The notes under the pieces are model-generated. The model was not told the DNA's origin and made no database searches. It was given only the letters and a program-made list of their open reading frames with translations. A stretch of 64,000 nucleotides of DNA, taken from Phocaeicola faecium. GTDB lineage: Bacteria > Bacteroidota > Bacteroidia > Bacteroidales > Bacteroidaceae. Below are positions 44,930 to 51,871 of the stretch, one piece after another. Position 1 is the first letter of the stretch. Every line of letters starts with the position of its first letter. The position numbers were made by a program, and so were the translations under genes. The stretch lies in assembly GCF_014837055.1 (NCBI RefSeq), contig NZ_JACSPQ010000017.1, positions 237,218 to 301,217 on the forward strand, written 5' to 3'.

Positions 44930-45340
44930 ATGAAAAAAGCGTATGTAAAACCTATAATGGAAAGTGAAGCATTCGTGCCTCAAGCCTATATAGCTGCTTG
45001 TGGAGATAGTGGTACTGATTATATTTTTACTTGTGATGCTGGAGGAGGAACTCCTGGCAGTGTTTATCAAGAAACTAATGGTCGGGATGGACTTCAAACA
45101 AGAGGAGGATGGGGATATCGTGCAGACCGTGAATTAACTGATTGGAGTTGGAGTTATTTTTATGCTTGTAATGAAGGTCATATAGCTTCATCTACGGATG
45201 ATTTTTTGAATGGTTATTATTGTCCGAATGGTAATACACGTAATGCCCAACGAGTTGTTATTTGGCGTGGTGAACATGGGGATGACATTCACTGTACCAC
45301 TAAGCTTGACAAAAATACTTGGGAAACTGCTAAGTCCTAA
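44930..45340 (+). CDS. Candidate modified-peptide substrate 1 (KAYVKP leader family)
   Basis: A 136-aa protein with no signal peptide. The N-terminal block MKKAYVKPIMESEAFVP (residues 1-17), then Q-A-Y-I-A-A-C24, is shared with three more genes downstream. The rest is rich in Gly, Trp, Tyr and Cys (FTCDAGGG at 33-40, ETNG, C-N-E-G-H, VVIWRGEHGDD, a late H-C-T-T) and ends ETAKS. A ribosome site (GGAG at 44917) supports the ATG at 44930 over one five codons upstream. The arrangement of constant leader plus variable tail next to radical SAM and PqqD genes suggests a post-translationally modified substrate. Confidence 0.75.
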   Translation: MKKAYVKPIMESEAFVPQAYIAACGDSGTDYIFTCDAGGGTPGSVYQETNGRDGLQTRGGWGYRADRELTDWSWSYFYACNEGHIASSTDDFLNGYYCPNGNTRNAQRVVIWRGEHGDDIHCTTKLDKNTWETAKS

Positions 45341-45683
45341 TTAATTCAGCCTTGTAAATCAAAACTTTCTATTCACTTTTCATGTTCCGAACCAAAGAAA
45401 GATTAAACAGAAATAACAAAAACAGAGAAATCGAATTTATTAATGTTTAATCGTCTAAGTTCGCGAAGAACTTGGGCTTTCTTTACTGACAAAGAGACTC
45501 TATACGTTCTTGGAAACTTTATATACGAATAAAATACTGTAAAGTATAATGTTCTAATAATCAACTCTATCTTGATAGAATGCGAGTATAAGTTCTTCGC
45601 GAACTTTGCTCCACTCTATCCGATAGATGCGATTATAACTCTTTTTCGGGGTTTAGACAAACTTTCAAAAGGAGATATAGAAC
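45341..45683 (+). promoter_or_regulatory. Structured leader of small protein 2
   Basis: Contains AAGTTC-GCGAA-GAACTT (45457-45473) and AAGTTC-TTCGC-GAACTT (45590-45606), each a six-base-pair hairpin; the two are exact 17-base inverted copies, 133 bases apart centre to centre. Upstream it shares TTATTAATGTTTAATC with leader 1. A 29-codon frame starts in that block (45443-45532). No TAnnTTTG box was found. An AGGAG ribosome site lies just before the next ATG. Confidence 0.6.
45443..45532 (+). other. Possible short leader ORF (29 codons)
   Basis: ATG at 45443 opens a frame beginning M-F-N-R-L-S-S-R-R-T-W and running through the first hairpin to TAA at 45530-45532. Leader 1 has a similar ATG context giving M-F-N-P-S-K-F-R-G-N-F then stop. 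Translation would disrupt the hairpin, which could be regulatory, but the frames may be fortuitous. Confidence 0.2.
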
Positions 45684-46076
45684 ATGAAAAAAGCGTATGT
45701 AAAGCCGAGCATGGAAAGTGAAATGTTTCTCCCAAATACTTACATTGCTGCTTGTGAAATCCTTTCTACATGGAGAGTAAAATGTAATGTTCCTGACGGT
45801 ATTGGATATTATGAAACTAATGGCATACCGGGATATCAACGTGGTAGTTGGAGAGAGGAAGGAGATGAGTATATAGCAAGTGGTAGTGGATGTGGTACTT
45901 GGCACGAAGGTGTTAATACTGAACCTAAGGCTAACGCTATGTGGCAGGAATCTAGGAGTGGTAAATATTATCCTGTATTTTTTTGGGAGCAATGGACTGG
46001 AGGATGGTTTACCAGTCCTGAACATTTTTCAAAAGTAGAAGATGCAGAATGGGAGCATGAAAAGAACCATAGCTAA
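45684..46076 (+). CDS. Candidate modified-peptide substrate 2 (KAYVKP leader family)
   Basis: A 130-aa protein starting MKKAYVKPSMESEMFLP, then N-T-Y-I-A-A-C24. After the leader it diverges strongly from copies 1 and 3: only YYETNG, the GCGTWHEG motif (near residue 75) and a Trp-rich VFFWEQWTGGW segment recall the family, and the C-terminus (KNHS) is different. It has an AGGAG ribosome site. No signal peptide or Gly-Gly cleavage site is seen. Confidence 0.72.
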   Translation: MKKAYVKPSMESEMFLPNTYIAACEILSTWRVKCNVPDGIGYYETNGIPGYQRGSWREEGDEYIASGSGCGTWHEGVNTEPKANAMWQESRSGKYYPVFFWEQWTGGWFTSPEHFSKVEDAEWEHEKNHS

Positions 46077-46500
46077 ATCTTAACTTTCCCAAGCAAACAA
46101 AAATAGAGTTTCACATAAGTCAGTAAAGATAAAAACGAGAAATCAACTTAAAATTATTAACCATTTAGTACGTTAATTTTATAAGAACTTTACGTTTGAG
46201 TCTTTATTGACGAGAATTTTGATAAAACGTAAGTTCTGTCCGAATGGAGCCTTGCAAAGTTCGGATAGAACTTAACGGTTTATCAAGCTGATATAACTTT
46301 TAGAGATGTACATCGGCATGATTAGCTAATCACAAATAGTTGTAACATGAAGGAAAAGAAGAACTTTGTGAGAAAAGTTCTATCCGGACTTTCAAGCCAA
46401 TCAAAAAAAGTACATCCTTTCTAAATAATTATTTCAGACCGTCAACGCGGATAAGAGCCTAAGGCACTCATAAAGCGAGCGTACGAAAATTATTTAGGAT
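46077..46500 (+). promoter_or_regulatory. Structured leader of small protein 3
   Basis: Contains AAGTTC-GGATA-GAACTT (46257-46273) and AAGTTC-TATCC-GGACTT (46375-46391); loops are exact complements, and the changed right stem still pairs by G-T. A partial site AAGTTC-TGTCC-GAA (46231-46244) can also pair with 46257-46273. AGAACTTTACGTTT (46184-46197) and AAACGTAAGTTCT (46225-46237) form another stem. A 25-codon basic frame lies at 46347-46424. No TAnnTTTG box was seen. Confidence 0.55.
46347..46424 (+). other. Possible short basic ORF (25 codons)
   Basis: ATG at 46347 opens a frame beginning M-K-E-K-K-N-F-V-R-K-V-L-S-G-L and ending K-K-V-H-P-F, stop at 46422-46424. It spans the second hairpin site of leader 3. 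It has no clear ribosome site and may be chance. Confidence 0.2.
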
Positions 46501-46911
46501 ATGGAAAAGAAAAGAGCGTATGTGAAACCAAGTTTGGAAAGTGAAGCGTTTGTTCCCAATACCTATGTAGCTGCGTGCGGAGATAGTGGTACTACTTATA
46601 AGTTTACATGTGATGCCGGAGGTGGCAAAAGTGGTACTGTTTATTTGGAAACAAATGGGCGACCCGGTTTGCAAAAAAACAGTGATCAATATTTAAGTGG
46701 TTATCATGCTTGTGGAACTACTCATGAAGCAGATAGTGACGATCCTTTCTTAAAGGGGTATTATGTTACCGAAGAGTATGTTGGTTTTTGGCCTTTCGGA
46801 CATTATGAAGAGCAAATTACAGATGTAATTGTTTGGAGAGGTCCTTATGGTAATAATACTCACTGTACCACTAACCTTGACCAAGATTCTTGGGAAACAG
46901 CAAAATCATAA
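46501..46911 (+). CDS. Candidate modified-peptide substrate 3 (KAYVKP leader family)
   Basis: A 136-aa protein starting M-E-K-K-R-A-Y-V-K-P-S-L-E-S-E-A-F-V-P, then Y-V-A-A-C26. It is the closest relative of substrate 1: CGDSGTTYKFTCDAGGG, YLETNGRPGLQ, ACGTTHEAD, VIVWRGPYGNN and the C-terminal DSWETAKS all align. Between these islands the sequences differ in length and composition. The pattern suggests duplication followed by diversification of loops or core segments. Confidence 0.75.
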   Translation: MEKKRAYVKPSLESEAFVPNTYVAACGDSGTTYKFTCDAGGGKSGTVYLETNGRPGLQKNSDQYLSGYHACGTTHEADSDDPFLKGYYVTEEYVGFWPFGHYEEQITDVIVWRGPYGNNTHCTTNLDQDSWETAKS

Positions 46912-46922
46912 AACTAAAAAAC

Positions 46923-46955
46923 ATTCGGCTTCACTTCGAGTAAGCGAAGCCGAAT
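46923..46955 (+). terminator. Hairpin between small proteins 3 and 4
   Basis: ATTCGGCTTC and GAAGCCGAAT form a perfect ten-base-pair stem with a 13-base loop. There is no T run. It replaces the AAGTTC hairpins seen in front of the first three genes and may be a partial terminator or processing site. Confidence 0.5.
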
Positions 46956-47032
46956 TATCAAAATTCAACAAGAGAAACACAAACGTAAACCTTCTTATTC
47001 CATTAACGTGCTGATGAATAAAAAGCAAGAAT

Positions 47033-47422
47033 ATGGAAAAGAAAGCGTATGTAAAACCAAGTTTGGAAAGTGAAACGTTTGTTCCGAGCGCGTATTGCGC
47101 GATATGTTTTAAAATAGCATGTGAAGCAATGGGAGATGATAAGTTTGATAGCCGTTGTGAACATACTTTAAAGGGTTGTGGTACAGCAGATCATCAAGCT
47201 ATACGAGAAAATAGCAATGGAAATCTTTCTATGTGGGAGAATAGTGTTGATCAAGGCTGGTTACGATGTGATGTTACCTCTCCTAATCCTTTTACGTGGG
47301 AAAATATTCAGAGAAATGGAAATCAGGTTATATGGAGAACGTATGCAAAAAACGGCGATGGTAGAGTTTGGACTCATTATGGACATGCCTATCGTGATCA
47401 ATCCACTTCTAATGCTTCCTGA
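47033..47422 (+). CDS. Candidate modified-peptide substrate 4 (KAYVKP leader family)
   Basis: A 129-aa protein starting MEKKAYVKPSLESETFVP, then S-A-Y-C-A-I-C. The usual A-A-C junction is changed to C22-A-I-C25. The tail is the most divergent: Cys-rich near the start (I-A-C-E, S-R-C-E, GCGTADHQ), then VIWRTYAKNGDGRVWTHYG and a short Ser/Asn end. It has the shortest upstream gap (121 bases) and may share a transcript with substrate 3. Confidence 0.7.
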   Translation: MEKKAYVKPSLESETFVPSAYCAICFKIACEAMGDDKFDSRCEHTLKGCGTADHQAIRENSNGNLSMWENSVDQGWLRCDVTSPNPFTWENIQRNGNQVIWRTYAKNGDGRVWTHYGHAYRDQSTSNAS

Positions 47423-47471
47423 AATATAAAATAGCAAAGCAAGAATCTGTTTTTTAATTCTCTGTTTATAT

Positions 47472-47571
47472 ATCCCGAAAAACGCTACCGTTAGTGTTAA
47501 GAAATTCATGCGGATAAGTTACCCGATTCTATTCGGAAGACTTATCCGTTTATCGAATAGAATTTTTCGGG
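47472..47571. repeat. Dispersed palindromic repeat (AACGCT...TAGTGTT type)
   Basis: The outer arms CCCGAAAAA and TTTTTCGGG bound the element. Inside are AACGCTACCGTTAGTGTT (small hairpin) and TTCTATTCG/CGAATAGAA (nine base pairs). The first 20 bases match the kinase terminator at 6938-6958 closely, and CATGCGGAT, TTAC and ATTCT recur in order near 25770. Confidence 0.5.
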
Positions 47572-47616
47572 GCGGAAGAAGATGAAGTAAAGTTTTGAAT
47601 ACCTGTTATTTGTCAA

Positions 47617-47697
47617 TGTAGGGGCGTATGGCATACGCCCGAAAACAGCCACGTGGATAAACTCGCGCATTCAGGGCGTATGCCATACGCCCCTACA
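47617..47697. repeat. 81-base element with perfect 24-base terminal inverted repeats
   Basis: Left arm 47617-47640 and right arm 47674-47697 are exact inverted copies; each also contains the palindrome GGGCGTATGCCATACGCCC. The 33-base centre is unrelated. No transposase is present, so it is a non-autonomous, MITE- or REP-like element. Confidence 0.75.
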
Positions 47698-47782
47698 AGG
47701 CAAATACAGATGTTTATAGGCGCTTTAAAATTTAACTCAGCTGTATCAATGTTACTGATATAAGTTCTTTTATTGGCGAATA

Positions 47783-47812
47783 TTTGAATCTGAAGAATAT
47801 TTCCTATCTTTG
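47783..47812 (+). promoter_or_regulatory. Promoter of the ATPase gene and probably the maturation genes
   Basis: TTTG at 47783-47786 and TATCTTTG at 47805-47812 are 18 bases apart, 18 bases before the ATG. Genes from 47830 to 56509 are overlapping or closely spaced with no terminator seen, so one transcript could cover all of them. Confidence 0.68.
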
Positions 47813-47829
47813 TAGAAAAGGAATGATAT

Positions 47830-48996
47830 ATGCTTATTTCGACTATAACACTATATAACTGGAAGAACTTTCAGCACTGTGAAGCTCACCTTGCCGACCG
47901 TTGCTTTATCGTAGGTGCAAATGCTACGGGGAAATCAAACCTGCTCGATGCCATTCGTTTTTTACACGATGTGGTGAAGCAAGGAGGAGGACTGCAAACC
48001 GCCGTAGATGACCGAGGCGGGATAACCCGAATCAGATGTTTGTCTGCACGTAAGCGGACGGATGTAGAAATCGGGGTAGAGCTGAAAGAATCGGTAAGCG
48101 GAGAGGTTAAATGGAAGTATGTGTTGGGGTTCAGACATACGGGAGGCGGCATCCGCAAAAGTCAGGTAAGCATCGTGACCGAACAGGTCTATTCTGCCGA
48201 GGCAGGCGGCTATGTTCTTAACCGTTCGGCAGAGTCGGAAGGCGAAGATGAAGAAACACTGAAATATACGCATCTGGAACAAGCCAACGCCAATCAGAAA
48301 TTCCGAGAAGTGAAAGACTTCTTCCTGCAAGTAGAATATTTGAATATCATTCCGCAACTGATTCGCGAGTCGGACGGCAGGCAAGGCGGCAAAGACGATT
48401 ATTACGGACGTGGTTTTCTTGCCCGGTTGTCGGTGCTGAATGAGGCGACACGGAATTCATATTTAAAGAAAATAAACGAGGTAGTACGGTTGGCAGTTCC
48501 GCAGTTGAGTGAACTATCGTTCGCAAAAGACGAAAACAATATGCCTCATTTGGAGGCTCGTTACCTGCATTGGCGGGCGCAAGGAAGCAAGCAGCGTGAA
48601 ACCCAGTTCTCCGACGGAACCCTTCGCCTGATAGGTTTTCTGTTTGCTTTGCTCGACGGCAACGGCGTAGTGCTTCTTGAAGAGCCGGAAATAAATCTTC
48701 ATCCGGGGATAGTGGCACACATACCCGAATTTATCGCCCGTATGCAGCGTTATAAAAACAGACAAGTATTGATAACCACGCATAGTTACGATATCCTGTC
48801 GGACGCGGGAATCGATGAAAATGAAGTGTTGCTGCTGACCGCAACCGATGAGGGAACGCAGGTAACGAACATTTCAAATGAGGAAGATATTTGCAACGTG
48901 TTAGGAGCAGGATTCTCCGTGGCCGATGCCTTGATTCCGCGTACCAAGCCTGACGGAATAGATGAGTTGGGGACAATAAATCTGGCTGCTGAATGA
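47830..48996 (+). CDS. AAA/ABC-type ATPase of an AbiL/RloA-like pair
   Basis: A 388-aa SMC-like/AAA_21-type ATPase. Walker A is FIVGANATGKSNLLDAIRFL (near residue 25), the signature-like motif is FSDGTLRLIGFLFAL (near residue 255), and Walker B is VVLLEEPEINLHPGIVAHI (near residue 278), followed by a switch His in LITTHSYDILSD. Such ATPases pair with TOPRIM or DUF4276 proteins in abortive-infection or restriction-linked systems (AbiL, RloAB, PARIS-like). The partner follows with a four-base overlap. Confidence 0.85.
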   Translation: MLISTITLYNWKNFQHCEAHLADRCFIVGANATGKSNLLDAIRFLHDVVKQGGGLQTAVDDRGGITRIRCLSARKRTDVEIGVELKESVSGEVKWKYVLGFRHTGGGIRKSQVSIVTEQVYSAEAGGYVLNRSAESEGEDEETLKYTHLEQANANQKFREVKDFFLQVEYLNIIPQLIRESDGRQGGKDDYYGRGFLARLSVLNEATRNSYLKKINEVVRLAVPQLSELSFAKDENNMPHLEARYLHWRAQGSKQRETQFSDGTLRLIGFLFALLDGNGVVLLEEPEINLHPGIVAHIPEFIARMQRYKNRQVLITTHSYDILSDAGIDENEVLLLTATDEGTQVTNISNEEDICNVLGAGFSVADALIPRTKPDGIDELGTINLAAE

Positions 48997-49616
48997 AAAA
49001 CGTATATATCGCAGGCGAAGACCCCGTAACACGTGAGATAATTTACAGGTTGTTGAAATACTGTTCGCCGGATTTCTATGTGATTCAGGAATTGCCGGCT
49101 CGCGGGAGTGAAATAAAAAACAAAATAGAATCCTTTAATAAATTGGCAGCCAGTCAGCCGGTTATCTTGCTGACTGATTTGGATACGGACGATTGCGCCC
49201 CGTGTACGAAACGCAATCTGCTGAACGGATTGGTTCAACATCCGAACTTCCTGATAAATGTAGCAGTAGATGAGGCGGAAGCATGGTTGATGGCAGACCG
49301 TGTGAACTTTGCCGACTATATAGGAGTTCCGGTAACCGATGTACCTCAGGCGTGTTTACAAAAACAGGGTGGCATGAAGCCCTTGATGGAAGTTTCCTGC
49401 CCGCTGAAGTCGTCTTATTATCTGACTCACAGTATAGCACCTCATTCGGCAAAAGAAGAAATCCGCAGCCAAGTGGCGGCAACCGGAAAAGGCTGTAAAG
49501 GAAAAGAATACAATACTGCCATGCTTCCGTTTATTCGGGAAAAATGGGACATAGACAATGCCCGTCAGCACTCTGACAGCTTGTCGCGGATGATAGACCG
49601 CGTCAAAAAAATATAA
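48993..49616 (+). CDS. TOPRIM/DUF4276-like partner protein
   Basis: A 207-aa protein. The start has a TOPRIM-like glutamate (NVYIAGEDPVTREIIYRLL, residues 3-21) and an acidic D-x-D (VILLTDLDTDDCAPC, near residue 60). INVAVDEAEAWLMAD near residue 92 resembles the hallmark A-V-x-E-x-E-A-W-L-L-A-D of DUF4276/RloB-type proteins. Together with the upstream ATPase it resembles a toxin-effector pair. Nuclease activity is inferred from the motif, not shown. Confidence 0.7.
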   Translation: MKNVYIAGEDPVTREIIYRLLKYCSPDFYVIQELPARGSEIKNKIESFNKLAASQPVILLTDLDTDDCAPCTKRNLLNGLVQHPNFLINVAVDEAEAWLMADRVNFADYIGVPVTDVPQACLQKQGGMKPLMEVSCPLKSSYYLTHSIAPHSAKEEIRSQVAATGKGCKGKEYNTAMLPFIREKWDIDNARQHSDSLSRMIDRVKKI

Positions 49617-49630
49617 TCATTCATACACAA

Positions 49631-50500
49631 ATGCTAAAACTAACCATCGGCAAACTAAACATTCAGTTAAACGGAGTGGATGCCGAGCAGATACCGGACA
49701 ACACGCTGTTGTTCCGTTCCGACTTTCAGGGAGAAGCCGATTTGACCTATACGATTCGTATCGGCGAAAATCCTCCGGTTATTTCATCTCCGGTTATTTA
49801 CCGCGCAAAAGACATCATGGTGTTCGGAAAGCCCGACGGCTTGGAGGCACGGTTGCTTTATATGCCCGACAGCCGTGATTGTTATGCGTATTACGAAGAA
49901 ATCAGTGAAAAAGAAATTAATATATATGTCAACGGGGCTTATCTTAATCATCTGAAAATTGATACGATATTTATCTCCCTGTTGGCGCTCGAACGCCATG
50001 AGGAGCGGCGCGGGGCGTTTATCCTGCATTGCGCTTACATGAGCTTCGACGGAAAAGCTATTTTGTTCAGCGGTCCGAGCGGCATCGGAAAATCCACACA
50101 CTCCGGCTTATGGTGCAACGAATATCCCGACCGTACCTGTGTGCTGAACGGAGACAAATGCCTGCTTACGATGGACGACGGTCGGCTGTTTGCCAACGGT
50201 TGGCCCGTATGCGGTTCAAGCGGTATCTGCCAAAACGAAAGACGCGAAGTGGCGGCAATCATTCTGTTGCAGCAGTCCATGATTAACCAGTTCATCGAAG
50301 AAAAACCGATGCGAAACTTCAAACAACTGCTGGCACAGATTACGGTGAATTACTGGAACAATCAGTACACCGACGATGCGATGAATTTCATCGAAAGCCT
50401 TTTGCAGCGGACGGGATGTGCCACGTATGCCTGCAACATCAGCAGCGAGGCAGTTGTCACCTTATATAATAAATTGAAGGAAAAGCGATGGATTTGTTAG
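49631..50500 (+). CDS. HPr kinase-like P-loop protein of the modification cluster
   Basis: A 289-aa protein with GAFILHCAYMSFDGKAILFS then GPSGIGKSTHSGLW (Walker A near residue 150) and VLNGDKCLLTMDDGRL, the arrangement of HprK-related kinases. Homologues in several peptide natural-product clusters phosphorylate precursor peptides; others have unknown targets. The stop overlaps the radical SAM start by 13 bases, tying it to the maturation genes rather than to carbon regulation. The Ser/Thr-containing tails of the small proteins are conceivable substrates. Confidence 0.82.
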   Translation: MLKLTIGKLNIQLNGVDAEQIPDNTLLFRSDFQGEADLTYTIRIGENPPVISSPVIYRAKDIMVFGKPDGLEARLLYMPDSRDCYAYYEEISEKEINIYVNGAYLNHLKIDTIFISLLALERHEERRGAFILHCAYMSFDGKAILFSGPSGIGKSTHSGLWCNEYPDRTCVLNGDKCLLTMDDGRLFANGWPVCGSSGICQNERREVAAIILLQQSMINQFIEEKPMRNFKQLLAQITVNYWNNQYTDDAMNFIESLLQRTGCATYACNISSEAVVTLYNKLKEKRWIC

Positions 50501-51594
50501 ACGACGCAACCAAAGTAGAGAAACGTTTGGTAGCGAAGGCTACGATGGCGCGTGTACCTATTACTGCATCTTTCGAACTTACCCCCTGTTGTAACTTGCA
50601 GTGCGACATGTGTTTCATCAGCATGAAGCACGCCGAGATGAAGGCACACGGCGGATTGAAAGACTTGGATTTCTGGCTCCGGATAGCAGCCGAACTGAAA
50701 GAAATGGGGACACTGTTTATCCTGCTTACCGGAGGCGAGCCGTTGCTCTACCCGCATTTCAAGGAACTGTACCGCTCGCTGCGCGAGATGGGATTTATCC
50801 TGACGCTGAACACCAACGGAACGTGTATTGACGAAGAAGTTGTTCAACTATTTCAAGAGAACCGCCCGCGGCGTGTCAACGTAACCCTTTACGGAGCCAG
50901 CCGGGAAACTTACGAAACGCTCTGTCATCGTGCCGATGGCTTCGACCGCTGCATGAACGGACTTACGCTGTTGACAAAAAGCGGTATCGATACAAAGCTG
51001 AACGTAAGCATCGTAAAAGAAAACCTGCATGACTTTGAAGAGATATTAGCCATAGGAGACCGTTTCGGCATTCCTTCGGTGGTAAACGGTTATATGTTTC
51101 CCTGCTCCCGCTCCATCCGGAAACAGATCGGCGTAATCGAATCGCGCCTCGAAGCGGAAGACGGCGGACGAATCGACGCACTTGCCATGCGTCATACCAA
51201 AGGAGCCGGATTTTACGATACGATACCGGTAATGCTGGAAGAATTAGAACAAGTCGTTCCCGATGACCGTCCGTTCCGCCTGACTTGCCGGGCAGGGAGC
51301 AGTTCGGCTTGGATTACTTGGCAGGGAGTAATGACCCCGTGTGTGATGATGGAGTATCCGGCTGTCAGTTTAGAACAGTTGTCCGTGCGTCAGGCATGGA
51401 ACGAAATAGGGAGAATGTGTGGCTTGTTGCTTCCACACGACGACTGCAAAGGATGTAAGTTGCGCAGTCTCTGTCAGGTATGTTATGCCTCGGCAATGCT
51501 TGAAAAGCAACATTACGGAACGGTGGATTACTTATGTCGTTTCACAAAAAGTGAACTGAATACATTGAAGATTTTGACAGATGAAAAAAAATAA
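50488..51594 (+). CDS. Radical SAM/SPASM peptide-modifying enzyme 1
   Basis: A 368-aa enzyme. The SAM-cluster motif CNLQCDMC is at residues 35-42, followed by LLTGGEPLLYPHFKELY and the strand motif LTLNTNGTCI. The C-terminus is a SPASM domain with extra cluster cysteines (LTCRAGSSSAWITWQGVMTP, then C-V-M-M, C-K-G-C-K-L-R-S-L-C-Q-V-C and a final C). SPASM enzymes modify ribosomal peptides by thioether, C-C or epimerising chemistry; which one cannot be read here. It overlaps its PqqD partner by 14 bases. Confidence 0.92.
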   Translation: MDLLDDATKVEKRLVAKATMARVPITASFELTPCCNLQCDMCFISMKHAEMKAHGGLKDLDFWLRIAAELKEMGTLFILLTGGEPLLYPHFKELYRSLREMGFILTLNTNGTCIDEEVVQLFQENRPRRVNVTLYGASRETYETLCHRADGFDRCMNGLTLLTKSGIDTKLNVSIVKENLHDFEEILAIGDRFGIPSVVNGYMFPCSRSIRKQIGVIESRLEAEDGGRIDALAMRHTKGAGFYDTIPVMLEELEQVVPDDRPFRLTCRAGSSSAWITWQGVMTPCVMMEYPAVSLEQLSVRQAWNEIGRMCGLLLPHDDCKGCKLRSLCQVCYASAMLEKQHYGTVDYLCRFTKSELNTLKILTDEKK

Positions 51595-51868
51595 AGAATT
51601 TATAGTACGGAATATTGCAGACGAAACCGTTTTGGTGCCCGTAGGAGAAACCACGCAAGACTTTAACGGCATGATAACGCTGAGCGAGGTCGGAGCATTT
51701 ATTTGGGAGCACATCGAAGAAGCTCCCGATTTCCAGTCGCTGGTTCGGCTTATCTTAAATGAATATGACGTAGATGAACAAACAGCCGCCACCGATGCGG
51801 CTGCGTTTTTGAACCAACTGCTCTATATGCAGATGATTGTGCCGAACAATCCCGAAAAGCAGTGGTAA
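51581..51868 (+). CDS. PqqD-family peptide-binding chaperone 1
   Basis: A 95-aa PqqD-like RiPP recognition element. Landmarks are IVRNIADETVLVPVGETTQD then FNGMITLSEVGAFIWEHIEE, ending in a helical region with EYDVDEQTAATDAAAFLNQL. PqqD proteins hold the leader of a precursor and hand it to the radical SAM enzyme. It overlaps the enzyme gene by 14 bases, the same overlap seen in the second module. Confidence 0.88.
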   Translation: MKKNKEFIVRNIADETVLVPVGETTQDFNGMITLSEVGAFIWEHIEEAPDFQSLVRLILNEYDVDEQTAATDAAAFLNQLLYMQMIVPNNPEKQW

Positions 51869-51871
51869 CGC

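Larger units (their letters stand above)
47423..47829. other. Intergenic region with two repeat elements and a promoter
   Basis: This 407-base gap contains a palindromic dispersed repeat (47472-47571), a short MITE-like inverted repeat (47617-47697) and a strong promoter (47783-47812) for the ATPase gene. It separates the four substrate-like genes from the rest of the insertion. Confidence 0.6.

Noticed and set aside
44930..47422. Small proteins as Gly-Gly-leader bacteriocins
   Set aside because: No double-glycine site follows the leader, and the cluster exporter has no C39 peptidase.
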